Shown one piece after another: positions 54,413-64,000 of a stretch of DNA of 64,000 nt (within the stretch, counting starts at the first letter, position 1; the number at the start of each line of letters is the position of its first letter). This stretch comes from Paralithodes platypus (taxonomy: Eukaryota > Arthropoda > Malacostraca > Decapoda > Lithodidae), in NCBI GenBank assembly GCA_032716605.1, contig CM064572.1, positions 38,805,801 to 38,869,800 on the forward strand. Reading direction: 5' to 3'. Position numbers and translations under genes: made by a program. Under the pieces are notes generated by a model that searched no databases, was not told the DNA's origin, and saw only the letters and a list, made by a program, of their open reading frames with translations.

Positions 54413-54774
54413 CAGAGGCTGGGACACAGCCAGTGGAGAAGAATCCGGAAGGCTCGAACCCTGTCCGCGATGTCTTTTGTGACCATCGAGGGCATGGCTG
54501 CGTGAAGTGGGCTGGTAAGAAGCATGGAGTTGAGCTGTTGCGAGACACGGGTGCCTCTCAGACTTTAATGAAGAACTTTACTGGTAGACCAATAAACGCG
54601 GCACGGGTGGTTGTGGTGCAGGGTATCAATGCTGTCAAGTCATACCCGTTAGTAAGGATGGAACTGGAGGTGGATGGTGTGACACGAGAGTTGGATGTGG
54701 GTGTTGTGGAGAACTTTTCCTGTTGGGGGCGTCAACCTCCTTCTCGGCAACGACTTTGCGGTGCCTACTTCTGA
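54413..54774 (+). pseudogene. GL-3 protease
   Basis: Continues the GL-3 polyprotein after the CR1: PEGSNPVRDVF, then the active site LLRDTGASQTLM, ending with LDVGVVENF. An extra T near 54717 shifts the frame just before the LLGNDF segment, which continues in 54695-55375. Confidence 0.9.
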
Positions 54775-55375
54775 GGTTTCCCCCTTAGTCGTTGCCGAGA
54801 AGCCGGCCGACGTGAGTAGGGAGGAACAGGAGTGGGTAGAGAAGTGTCAAGTACAACCTATGGCGTGCGTTGTTACAAGACCTCTTGCATCCAAAGTGTC
54901 ACAGCCTATTCCTCAGTCTTCTGATCAACGGAGGAACGGTCGGAAGAAGACGGCTGATGTTGGTAAAAGTTTGGAGAGTTTAGTACCAGCAGCTCTTCTT
55001 GGCGACTCAGTATTGGCACCATTGTTGGAGTCTGGAGAAGCCCCAGGACCTGTCACAGCTAGTGAGGAGGTAGGGCAGGAAGAGACTCCGAGGCAGCAAC
55101 GTTACACACGGAGAGAAAAAAGGGTTGCTCAGTTTGATATTGGGAGAGGACTTGGGTTGCTTCGGAAGCATCTAGACAGGTTGGTTCCCTCAGATATTTG
55201 TAAACTGCAGATGGAGGATCCGGAAGTTCAGAAGTGTGGTAATGGTGCTGTCGAGATCAAACACGAGGACGGGGAAACATGTCATGTGAACCTGTTGGAG
55301 GAGTTTGTGAGGCAACCACCTGAGCAGCCTACTGTCCCTGCGTTGGTCTGCAGCAGCCAAGGTGGAGGAGAGTAG
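54718..55375 (+). pseudogene. GL-3 protease end, spacer and integrase deletion joint
   Basis: Frame 54695-55375. VGGVNLLLGNDF, SREEQEWVEKC and MACVVTRPL run in one frame into the spacer GDSVLAPLLESGEAPG, proving that protease and the IN-side spacer share a frame here. After GNGAVEIKHEDG it jumps to ETCHVNLLEEFV, which in GL-1 lies after the integrase. About 390 codons including the whole HHCC and DDE core are missing. Confidence 0.88.
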
Positions 55376-56543
55376 GGATTATCATGTCTCGGCGGAGCAG
55401 TGGGCGGGGGACACGAGTCTGGTGGCTGTGGAAGCGCTAGAGCACCTGCCTGAGCAGCAGTGTGCAGCGCTCCAGTACCAGCTCGGTTCATACCCCACTG
55501 GTCGTGCCGAGCCCCTGAGCCTCACAACTCAGGCGGTGCAAGATGTTCAGCGGGCAGGTCACGTGAATGTTGGGAGACCGTTAGCCTCGTTGTTTCGGTG
55601 GTTCAAGGTGGGCGACGAGGCTTTGGCATGGTTGCCAGGTCAGGGTCGACCCATGGCTGCCAAGGTTGGTGGTCAAAAGGAGGACTTTGAGCAGATTGGT
55701 GAGGTTGGCTGTGGCATAGAAGTGCCCAGTCGTCGCATAGCCTCCCAATGCTGCTCTAGTCGATTGCAACAGCCCTACCATAGACCGACTGTATCTGGCC
55801 ATGTCGCTAAAAGCGGTGATGCTGCGCAGGCAGATGTAGTCGTAAGGAATGCGGGGGTGCACATGTACGGTATCGGCGGGGAAGCATTAGCAATAATGAA
55901 CTATGGGAGTGACTGCCCAGGTGGTACTGATTGTCCCTCTCATGACCTGGCTGTTCTAGGGACGAAGGTGGAGAAGGAGGGAGACTACAGGTTAGAAGCT
56001 GCGGTCTCGGCTGGGTTGTGGGAGGGCACTAGGAATGTTCTGCGAGATAAGTTGTTTACTAGGCTGGGGCAGTGCATCCGCATGTTTGTTGCTTCTCCAG
56101 GCCTGATGTACGGGGTAGAATCCGACATGGAGGCTGGAGACAGTGCGAGGCTCAGTTTAATTCCCTACCGTATAAAGCCTGTCGTGAAAACAGAGCTAGA
56201 CGACATGTGGAAAAAGGGTCTGAGGGATAAAGGATATTGTGAGTGGTCGTTGCCAGTGAGTTTGCAACCTGTGTTAAGTGGTAAGATCAGAGAGTGTGTT
56301 GATTGCGAGAGTGTGTGTGCATTATCCCTGACAGACGCCTATACCTTATCGAGAGTTGACGACACCATAGACCGCCTCGGGGCTTCATCGCCTATCACGA
56401 AGGTAGAACTAGTGAAAGGCTTTTGGCAGGCCCCGTTGCCGGAAAGAGCGAAGAGAAATGCCAGTCTTGTGATGAACTGGGCAGTTTATCAGTGCCAGGT
56501 GTTTTTTGCTGCCGGGACACAAGTTGGATGTGTGGCATGCTAA
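55362..56543 (+). pseudogene. GL-3 rearranged pol: linker, second integrase-tail-like segment and diverged RT
   Basis: A 393-residue open frame. It starts with HVSAEQWAGDTSLV as in the other GL linkers, but after LTTQAVQDV it diverges. FKVGDEALAWLPGQGRPMAA resembles the post-core integrase tail found before the GPY module. An unfamiliar stretch follows (about 100-240), then RT-like PYRIKPVVKTELDDMW, TDAYTLSRVDDTIDRLG and KVELVKGFWQAPL. The aspartate of the first RT block is glutamate (KVEL; GL-1 has KVDL) and the YxDD block is absent. The frame is open although the domains are incomplete. It is probably a chimera with a related gypsy lineage. Confidence 0.65.
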
Positions 56544-56640
56544 GGGCACTGATAATGTTTTGGCTGATTGTTTGTCATGGGAGGGTTTGTTTGCAGGAGA
56601 ACCCTTGCCGTTCAGTCAGTGTGTGTTGAGAGAGGAGTAA
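56544..56640 (+). pseudogene. GL-3 RNase H C-terminal scrap
   Basis: In another frame, a short segment reads WHAKGTDNVLADCLSW, the end of gypsy RNase H. Everything between the RT piece and this is deleted. Confidence 0.75.
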
Positions 56641-56718
56641 AATTGGCTTGCCCCTGTAAGTGCAGCCGCCAAAAACATATTAAAAATGAAAATTCTATAA
56701 AAACTTTCTTTATATTAA

Positions 56719-57198
56719 CACCTTACGAGCGGCCTATGCGGTTTATTTATATGTACCGCACAGCGGGGTGTTTTTAGCCAAAATAGGGCTGTTTACGTGA
56801 TCATTTTCATGCCTAAATAAGACCCAGAACGTAAAACAAGTACCTATCCCTGAAAGGGCATAAACAGAGCTTTCGAATGACACCATAACGATCCTTGTAT
56901 GATGGATAGTTTTCTTGCAATAACCGTGCAACGCGAGTGCAAAAAGCAGGTAATTCGGTAGTTTCGGTACATAATTGAGTATGTAGCGAGTGAGAGAGGG
57001 AGGAGGGAGCTGAGATTTGTGTCAGTAGGTTCGCCGCGGTGGTCTGGAGCAGTCATACGCTCGCTAGTCTCCTGCCACCACTTGTCTCTCTCTCTCAGCC
57101 ACATTACGTGCTGAAATTGCCACTCGACCTATGTCGAGCGCCGCCACATAGTCCAGCTTTTTTTAACTCGACTTATGTTGCTCGCCGCTAATTAAGGG
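56719..57198. mobile_element. 480-bp TTAA MITE, copy 2
   Basis: TTAA at 56715-56718 and 57199-57202. Same ends and length as 53575-54054, differing at only a few bases. Inserted in the GL-3 3' UTR. Confidence 0.9.
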
Positions 57199-57202
57199 TT
57201 AA

Positions 57203-57450
57203 TAGTTACATTTTTTAAGTATGTTATAGCTGAAGTTCTGTGTCGAACCTGTACTTCTTTCAGAAGGCTGGGCTAGTAGAAGCTCGCTCTAGGAGCATAG
57301 CAGTATGAATTGAGCTATTGTGTTGGGAGGGGTTGTAATTTTGTTTGATGAGAACTGAGCTTTGCCTTCTTTGTTGCGAAGTGGTTAGGGGTGGCGAGTC
57401 TTATCGGGGTTCTGCTTGTCAGATATAGAGCTCATGGTTGAGCGTCTAAT
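57203..57450 (+). other. GL-3 3' untranslated region
   Basis: About 250 bases between the MITE and the polypurine tract, no ORF. CAGATATAGAGCTCATGG ... TAATATCTTGGG resembles the end of the GL-2 3' UTR. Confidence 0.6.
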
Positions 57451-57463
57451 ATCTTGGGTGGGG
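57451..57463 (+). other. GL-3 polypurine tract
   Basis: ATCTTGGGTGGGG directly before TGTGACG. Confidence 0.85.
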
Positions 57464-59418
57464 TGTGACGCCTGCAGCTCAGCAGAATGCCACGTGGGCT
57501 CAGCCGCTCGCTTGGCCACTCGCTAGCACTCGCCGGGGCAAGGTATTTGGCTACAGTCTATCTACAATGTTGTTCTTTCTTTCATAGTGTTCGTGTTGTT
57601 ACAGACAGTCCCGTGGAGGTCTTTATTTTCGTCTGTGACAATGGGAAGCATTTTATATCATGATTTGAACATAGGATGCATTGTATATAGTTAAGGAGAG
57701 AGAATAATATAGGCAGTGGGGTAGTAGGGTGTGCATGCGTATACATGTGCTGCCTCCCCCCTCGCTTTGTATGCTCGCGCGCATGCTGTCTCACGCCTCT
57801 TGATTGGCTGGTGGTTCCTGGCGCCTTCTGCAGCCCTGCTGCCTGGTGACGTAGCAGCCTGTGATTGGCTGACCACCATGCCTTTGTGTGTGATCCTGGA
57901 GGGGTCCCGAGGAGTTCCTTCCTCAGAGCTTGCCTGACACGCGTATCACCTACATCCTTTGCAATTCTGTCCCCCATACTCGCTACTTTGCATACTATCT
58001 CTCTCTCTCGACTTCTCCTTTCTCATTCTCTAATCTTTATTAAACTCAACATTCCTTCTGGTTTCAGCATAGACGTTCACCGTCGACCAGTCGTATTGTA
58101 CGCGAAGCTCCCAGATATTTCCATGTATTAGGTTAAGGAGGTATTATGATTTATTGAGGTTTAGAGAGATGGACTTTTCCGTATGTGTCCTCTCTCGGGA
58201 AGGTTGTAGACCGGTATATGTCTCCCTTGCAAGGTGTTGAGTGATTCTGCTTGGTTATCTAGAGCTAGACTAGGGGTAAGGTTACTGTGTCGTTGTCTCC
58301 GATGTGTGCAGTGTTAGCTAAGCTCTGCACGACATCGACAGGTACTGTGGGAGCCTAAGATGTCTTCGGGTTGGTTTATTTTGCGAGCACAGCGCTGTGG
58401 TGTGAGAGGGCCATAGCCTATCCCTCACAACATAGTGCTGCCTCTTTGTGTTGACTTCTGATGGATCGCCAGGATAGAGCTAGGTACTAGAGACCTAGAT
58501 TTATCAAGAGAGCATCCCCGTCATATAACGTAATCTTCATTTTACCACCCTCGGACAACGTTAGGCTACGAGCCGCATGCTCGGCCATTGTTGCCCTGCC
58601 TTGATACCCCAGCTAGACTTTATTAACTGAGCAGACACTGGTTAGAGATAAGCCCCATTATTATATGTATGCAGCATTATTATTCACTGCACTTTTGAGC
58701 CAAGGTTGTTGTTGAGTTGCACAACCCGATTAGGCTGTTGCGTTGTGTCACGAAGCATTTCTTTAATTGTCGAGCATTACTACCTTTGCGCAGTCTTTAT
58801 TATTCGCCTGCCTATTATTACTATATGTCCTAGCATTTATTGTGACCCATATTCTGCATTATAATTGTTCAAGATTCTTTACGAACATCTTCCCAGCATC
58901 AGACTTATTTCAGAAGTTTCCAGTTGATGTTGCAGGACTAGCATTGCACTTTCTTTAATTATTATGTTCCTTCCAACAACCAACTATACTCCTAAAATCG
59001 ATTAATGAAATTTTACAAACACATGTGGCAGTCCGTGGATTCGAATCCAGGATGCTCACACCGAAAATCAACACCTTATGCATCGCACCACGAAGACAGT
59101 TACAGGAGTGCCAGTTATTTGAGTATCTACTGTAACGTAAATTAATCACATTAACTATCTTTTCTTTGTGTAACATAATCGAGTAATCATTTACTGTTTG
59201 AGAATAGGCCGTTTCATTGAGCGTCAGCCTAGTGTGTGTGCACCAGTTACCGAGTCATAGGATACCTCGTTGTCCAGGCACGACTCAGGGCGGTGATGGT
59301 GTTTTGTTTTCCAGTGTTTAAGGCAGGGATTGGATCTAGTGTTACCGTTGTTGCTTTTTTGCCATTATCTAGTCCAATGTTGAAGAGCCCTGTGTCTTTG
59401 AGAACCTGGATCGTAACA
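57464..59418 (+). repeat. GL-3 3' LTR with a nested SINE
   Basis: 1955 bases; without the insertion at 58960-59101 it is about 1.81 kb, as are the 5' and solo LTRs. Confidence 0.95.
58960..59101 (-). mobile_element. Short tRNA-related SINE in GL-3 3' LTR
   Basis: About 142 bases absent from the other two copies of this LTR, where TTTCTTTAATACAGG is continuous. It contains a B-box-like GGATTCGAATCC (59038-59049) and, on the minus strand, a tRNA-like TTCGTGGTGCGATGCATAAGG upstream of it. The target duplication is not obvious. Confidence 0.65.
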
Positions 59419-59447
59419 GTGTGTGTGTGTGTGTGTGTGTATGTGTA

Positions 59448-59814
59448 ATAATAAAAATAATATTAATTATTATTATTGTCGGTTTATCGTTCACTTGCAG
59501 CCGTGAGGCTGAAATCTACAGATGTTTTCTTAACCTAGGTATAGTACAACCGTAACTACGAGGTCACGTACGTGCGACCTTTGGCGACAGTGAGGAGCCG
59601 ATTTCCCACCATAGTACATACGCAGATGTACTGGTGAGAAGTACGTGTAGGGTAACCCAGGCTGATAGTTGAGTAGCTTGTCTAGGAAGGGACCACGATA
59701 CAATCCTCTTCATCAGGATAGCTGATTTTTTTTTCAAGATTCTGGAGGATTCAAACCCTCAACCAGCTCGCGGTCAGCACATAGCGCCCTAGACCACTCG
59801 GCTAACCCGACCTG
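59448..59814 (-). mobile_element. tRNA-headed SINE, unit B
   Basis: Counterpart of 39757-40123, with the Leu-like head at 59738-59812 and the (AAT)n tail near 59448-59478. Confidence 0.65.
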
Positions 59815-59973
59815 TGTGTGTGTGTGTGTGTTTCCATGTGACCTCCCATAATTGACAATCTAATTATTATAACCTTATTGATCTTGCCAACCAAACTCAC
59901 TCTCCGCGAATAACTCAATGAAGGCCCCTTAGATCAGAGATTATATACTAGGAGATGGGAAACCTGCTATCTA

Positions 59974-60228
59974 ATGTACTAATAAAATCGTGCTCCTAAA
60001 GGTCGCCAGATGCCACCACAAAATAACGCCATCTGTTGTTGCTATCCACATCTAATAGTGAAACAACTCTACGGGATCGCACTTCTCTTTCATTAGTGCC
60101 TTCCACAGTACTGTATGTACTGTATAGTAATCACAAATTTGACGTAATGGCAAGACCTACATTATATAGCCTCTAATCTATCCTGTTACAACATCTATGT
60201 ACATAAGTAATGTTATCTGACATGAACG

Positions 60229-60308
<80 letters not shown>

Positions 60309-61660
60309 CTGTAAAAGAACATATTATATAATTAAAACCATTGTTTGAGCTCACGTCACCAACTAAAATAATTATTCCATGCAATAATGCACGCTCACCA
60401 TATGGCCTTAGCTGTATATACATATCAAGGACAAATAAAAACAACATAGGGCCTACTCAATATACTTTATTTCGTCCTGTTTTTCGATTAATACATATTT
60501 CATTCTTCCACTGGACAAAGGCAACGACTACAAATAAAATTGATCCATACATCATCAGAGAGGACAGCTATCCTACCTTATCCCAAACTAGATTGATTAG
60601 GTTCTTCAATTTCCCTGCGGAATATAAACGAAAATCGATATTCAGGGAAATGACATCACCGTACCTTTCTTTCATGATTTCCTACTATTACTGTCGGAAT
60701 AAGAGTATAAGCATAGGACTATCCCAATAAAAAATAGCGTAGGCTATGATATGGTTGGTTATGGCTTGCTTATTAAAGTTATATAAAGAATAAATCGTGT
60801 TATGATAGCGAAACGACTAGGGAACGAGTTGATTTGTGTCCGGAGCCAGTGAAAATAGACTATTTACCAGCTGATTTACTTGAAATTATCAATCAATATT
60901 GCATATGTCACAGCAACAATGCTTTCAGACCATGCCAGTGGAAGAATGGAAGATTACTGATTGACTTAGAACACAAAAAACACTGATTTGTCATTCACAA
61001 ATCCAGTAGCTGTTTCGTGTTGTTTTGCAAGCTGATCACTAGTTCTGCTTTTACCATATTCAGGCATTCCGGGTATAATTAGCATCTATCTCATAATAAA
61101 TACCACATAATAACTGTATACCATTGAATACAAACCCTTATTTCTACTCCAACCTCAATATAAATTATTTTGCAATAGAAAGTCAATTATAACAATGGCA
61201 AACCCGATTGTCCTTGTCTGCAAAGGACCGAAAATACAAGTGTGTATTTCGTGTACCAGGAGGCAATAAGTGGTCAGGAACCAGACTCTATAGTGTAAAT
61301 GCCCTAGAGCTTGCCCTAAGGCCTACCAGACACTAACGCCATCTGTTGTTGCTATCCGTCAAAAAGTGGTGGGGTTCCAAGTACTCGATAACGACAATAA
61401 CTGTTGGTTGCCAGGGGTTGCCTTAGATACCGTTGGGGGGCACACACACATACACGCACACTATATCTCCCTCCTATCTTACAATAAGCCAAACATACAT
61501 ACATACAAACTTACACATAATTATAATAACTAGAAGAATTCTACTCCTACAGATATCACACTCAAACACAAATACACATCATGCACAAACTCAGTCAGTC
61601 GGTCAGTCAGTCAGTAGCCATCCCATACTCCCTCAAAGGATAAGTAGGATCAGCAAGAGA
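59974..61660. other. Unique AT-rich sequence, no gene seen
   Basis: (TA)n at 60232-60304. AACGCCATCTGTTGTTGCTATCC occurs at about 60031 and 61335 in the same orientation. The 129-residue ORF at 60341-60730 has no recognisable motif. A CAGT-rich run precedes the minisatellite. Confidence 0.6.
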
Positions 61661-61676
61661 CACAAGAAAGGAAAAA

Positions 61677-62158
61677 GAGATGACAGGAGAAGAACACACA
61701 TAACAGCTCACCCACAAAAAGAGATGACAGGAGAAGAACACACATAACAGCTCACCCACAAAAAGAGATGACAGGAGAAGAACACACATAACAGCTCACC
61801 CACAAAAAGAGATGATAGGAGAAGAACACACATAACAGCTCACCCATAAAAAGAGATGACAGGAGAAGAACACACATAACAGCTCACCCACAAAAGAGAT
61901 GACAGGAGAAGAACACACATAACAGCTCACCCACAAAAAGAGATGACAGGAGAAGAACACACATAACAGCTCACCCACAAAAAGAGATGACAGGAGAAGA
62001 ACACACATAACAGCTCACCCACAAAACGAGATGACAGGAGAAGAACACACATAACAGCTCACCCACAAAACGAGATGACAGGAGAAGAACACACATAACA
62101 GCTCACCCACAAAAAGAGATGACAGGAGAAGAACACACACAACAGCTCACCCACAAAG
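61677..62158 (+). repeat. 44-bp minisatellite, about 11 copies
   Basis: Unit GAGATGACAGGAGAAGAACA + CACATAACAGCTCACCCACA + AAAA. Copies differ by single bases (GATAGG, CCCATAAAA, ACACACAACA) and one lacks an A. Open frames on both strands are by-products. Confidence 0.95.
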
Positions 62159-62159
62159 A

Positions 62160-62497
62160 GAAAGCACACAAGCATTCAGAAGCACCAATCACTCATCAGT
62201 CCAATTGACCACTTGCGGGTTTCAGGCTGTAAGGAAGTTGAAGCTATAAACATCGATAGTAAACAGAAATGCAATACAAATTAGTATTCTGATGGCTAAA
62301 GAGTATGTTGAATTGGAATTTATGTATTTATAAATGAACTACAACCGTATTTTATCTGGTAATTCTGCTAAATATCGATGTCAACAGATCCAACTTCCTT
62401 ATAGAACGAAACTCGCAAGTAGCCATTTGCACAAACTCTCCTCTCTCGTCTGATTGCTACACCCAACCTCCAGTGTTAAGGGGGCCCACCTCGTTAT

Positions 62498-62529
<32 letters not shown>

Positions 62530-62589
62530 CCTCTCTCTCTGGGTTGTATTCATTTGACCCCATTCAGCCTACTGTTTTAAGACGTTTAT
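62160..62589. other. Spacer with (CT)n, no gene seen
   Basis: Mixed sequence with a (CT)n tract at 62505-62540. No gene-like frame. Confidence 0.7.
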
Positions 62590-62745
62590 CTTCATTCAAG
62601 TGTCGTTTTTTCCTGGCGAGCGGTAACGAGCTAGCATATGTTTAAACAAATTTTTGACAGCAGGCTAAATTTGTCTCCGGTGAAGCCAGATTTCTCCATA
62701 CAATGCTGGCTCGCTATCGCTCGCTAGGAAGAAATCAACACCTGG
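62590..62745. repeat. Fold-back repeat
   Basis: GTGTCGTTTTTTCCTGGCGAGCGGTAACGAGC at the left pairs with the complement of GCTCGCTATCGCTCGCTAGG and AAGAAATCAACAC at the right, giving about 30-bp imperfect inverted repeats around a loop of about 80 bases. Related to the repeats at 23230, 24728 and 40628. Confidence 0.7.
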
Positions 62746-62769
62746 ATGGGGTGTGTAATAGGGGTGATC

Positions 62770-63886
62770 GTAGGGTGAATTTAGATGTGAGGCTGGATGG
62801 GGAAATATTGGAACAAGTAAAGTGTTTAAATATCTAGGAGGACCGATAAGCAGGAGTGGAGGTATGGAAATAGAGGTAAAACAGAGAGTGTGTGAAGGAA
62901 GGAAAGTTTTCGGAGCAATGGGAAGTATGTAGAAGACGAGAAATCTCAGAATGAAAGTAAACAGTGCAATGTATCAAGGAATTGTTTTGCCAACAGTGAT
63001 GTATGGGGCGGAGACATGGGCTCTGAAGAAAAAGGAGAGAAGAAAGCTGAATGTGATGGAGATGAGCTGCTTGAGGATTATGTGGAGTTACTCGTAGAGA
63101 CAGATTGAGGAATGAAGAGATAAGTAAGAGAGTGGGGCAGCAGGAACATTTGCCAGCCAGAGTGGACAGAAGGGTGCTGAGCTGGTATTTTATTATTATT
63201 ATGTTTTTTTATATTCCAACTACTTCCCCATCGGGCATAGGCTGATAGCCTTTACACTCTACCGCTGAACACGGTGAGGCCCGTGAGGTCTTGTTCCAGT
63301 CTAGGGAGTGAGACATGCGAAGCACCCCGGCTCAAAGCAATCCCATCTCTGAAGCTGCCTCGCCCCCGCGCTTCATAGTCTCATCCCCCACACTCGGACC
63401 CTCATTCTCAGAACGCCACCTATTGAGCAATTAACTCACTAGGCATTGCCCCCCTGTAGCATATTTTTGAATATGGGAATATTCATACAATGCTATTAAA
63501 TTAGGGAACAATGAGGGTATTTTATTGGCATTTCGGTGTGCTGTGGTAATGCACTGATACTAGGTACAGCACAAATTCCATCCCAATAATATCTTCCCAT
63601 TGACATATTGGGATTCGAACCCAGGTCCATTGGATATCCAGTCCAGTGGCAAGACCACTCCGCCACACCTCCCCTATGGTATGGTCATGTTGAACGAATG
63701 GGAGATGAAAGACTTACAAAGAGAATATGTGAGTCAGATACAAGGGGAGATAGAAGGGCAGGAAGACCCCCATTGAGATGGAGAGACTGCGTAAGACAAG
63801 CTTTGGATGATAGAGGAATGACTATAGATCAGGCAAAGGGAGTGGTAATACACAGGAATGAATGGAGAATGCTTGTGAATAGTTGA
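62770..63886 (+). pseudogene. RTE-like LINE RT C-terminus, split by a SINE
   Basis: The part at 62780-63182 translates, with stops and a shift, to a typical RTE-type RT tail: FKYLGGPISRSG, NSAMYQGIVLPTVMYGAETW, CLRIMW, RDRLRNEEISKRVG. It resumes after the SINE at 63683: YGHVERMGDERLTKR, GRPPLRWRDCVRQAL and NEWRML, stop at 63886. Multiple stops (for example after GAMGSM) make it a dead fragment. The RT catalytic part is missing upstream. The 3' UTR runs on to at least 64000. Confidence 0.8.
63189..63676 (-). mobile_element. 488-bp tRNA-headed SINE with TGGTAT duplication
   Basis: TGGTAT at 63183-63188 and 63677-63682; removing the insertion restores SWYGHV in the RTE frame. On the minus strand the head GTGTGGCGGAGTGGTCTTGCC ... 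GGGTTCGAATCCCA has A- and B-box promoters of a tRNA (Leu/Ser-like). A conserved middle follows and the tail is (AAT)n plus A-rich. Confidence 0.88.
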
Positions 63887-64000
63887 GTGAACATGTGGTC
63901 ATTTGGGGGAAGGGGTCGGGCGCAAGTTGGACTAGATAATAGTCCATCAGGCGCCTGGCCCGGGGGGACGATTAATATGAAGGGTGCGCCTGGAAGTGTG
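63887..64000 (+). other. RTE-like 3' UTR, cut by window end
   Basis: Follows the last RTE codons without a break. GC-rich phrases GGCGCCTGGCCC and GTGCGCCTGG. No poly-A or terminal repeat is reached. Confidence 0.5.

Larger units (their letters stand above)
45028..59418 (+). mobile_element. GL-3: Gmr1-like element with nested CR1, MITEs and SINE
   Basis: 5' LTR 45028-46838, PBS, gag, knuckle, then a CR1 insertion (48586-54412), protease, a rearranged pol and 3' LTR 57464-59418. Without nested insertions the element is about 8 kb. Integrase is deleted and RT is scrambled, so it cannot move itself. Flanks are (GT)n, which hides the target duplication. The same locus in unit A is a solo LTR. 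Confidence 0.94.
40289..59973 (+). repeat. Tandem duplication unit B
   Basis: Counterpart of unit A: 40289-40908, 41883-43711, 43712-45027, 45028-46838 and 57464-59418 (both against the solo LTR), and 59419-59973. It ends with the same AACCTGCTATCTA, after which unique sequence begins. It lacks GL-2, keeps full GL-3 and has a LINE fragment at 40909-41882. Confidence 0.93.

Noticed and set aside
60341..60730. 129-residue ORF as a gene
   Set aside because: No motif, ordinary amino-acid mix for AT-rich DNA, no homologous copy in the window, no promoter evidence.
61677..62158. CRISPR array
   Set aside because: Units are contiguous with no variable spacers, in a eukaryotic repeat context, and no cas genes are present.

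Overview
The window is eukaryotic, non-coding-rich and almost wholly made of transposable elements and simple repeats. No rRNA, no convincing functional tRNA, no operon-like coding and no recognisable host exon was found. Very abundant (TA)n, (GA)n, (CT)n, (CA)n and (TATC)n tracts, Ty3/gypsy elements, CR1-like and RTE-like LINE pieces, tRNA-headed SINEs and TTAA-flanked MITEs suggest an invertebrate with a large repeat-laden genome. A decapod crustacean is my best guess, by general resemblance only.

Layout. 1-9266: a minus-strand Ty3/gypsy element (GL-1, 3' LTR cut by the window edge) whose pol has integrase BEFORE reverse transcriptase, the Gmr1-like order; a 640-bp TTAA-flanked MITE sits in its 5' LTR. 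9267-10834: 3' piece of a LINE with a restriction-like endonuclease. 11344-13039: broken gene of an unrecognised two-zinc-module protein. 13151-14996: a long-TIR MITE, a Helitron-like element and a retroposon with an (AAC)n tail. 15191-22491: a second, gutted gypsy element (GY-4) with intact LTR ends, a tRNA-Leu-like primer site and a TCGC target duplication. 22500-24390: satellites, a fold-back repeat and a CR1 3' fragment.

24398-59973 is one large tandem duplication (unit A 24398-40288, unit B 40289-59973), or two haplotypes assembled end to end. Each unit records different insertions. A holds GL-2 (27179-36546), whose empty site is preserved in B. A holds only a solo LTR (37920-39727) where B still has the whole element GL-3 (45028-59418). 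GL-3 is itself interrupted by a near-complete CR1-like LINE (48586-54412), which carries a 480-bp MITE in its 5' region; a second copy of that MITE lies elsewhere in GL-3. GL-3 pol is scrambled but largely open.

59974-64000: unique AT-rich DNA, an 11-copy 44-bp minisatellite, a fold-back repeat and an RTE-like pseudogene split by a 488-bp tRNA-headed SINE with a TGGTAT duplication.

Biologically, the three GL elements form one system: gag with an N-terminal SAP-like helix pair, a variable coiled coil and a capsid region resembling the vertebrate SCAN domain, then CCHC knuckle, DTGA protease, HHCC/DDE integrase with GPY module, RT and RNase H, apparently as one reading frame in the ancestor. 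They share PBS, polypurine tract and LTR ends. All copies are broken. Protein identifications come from motifs read by eye; no database search was run.
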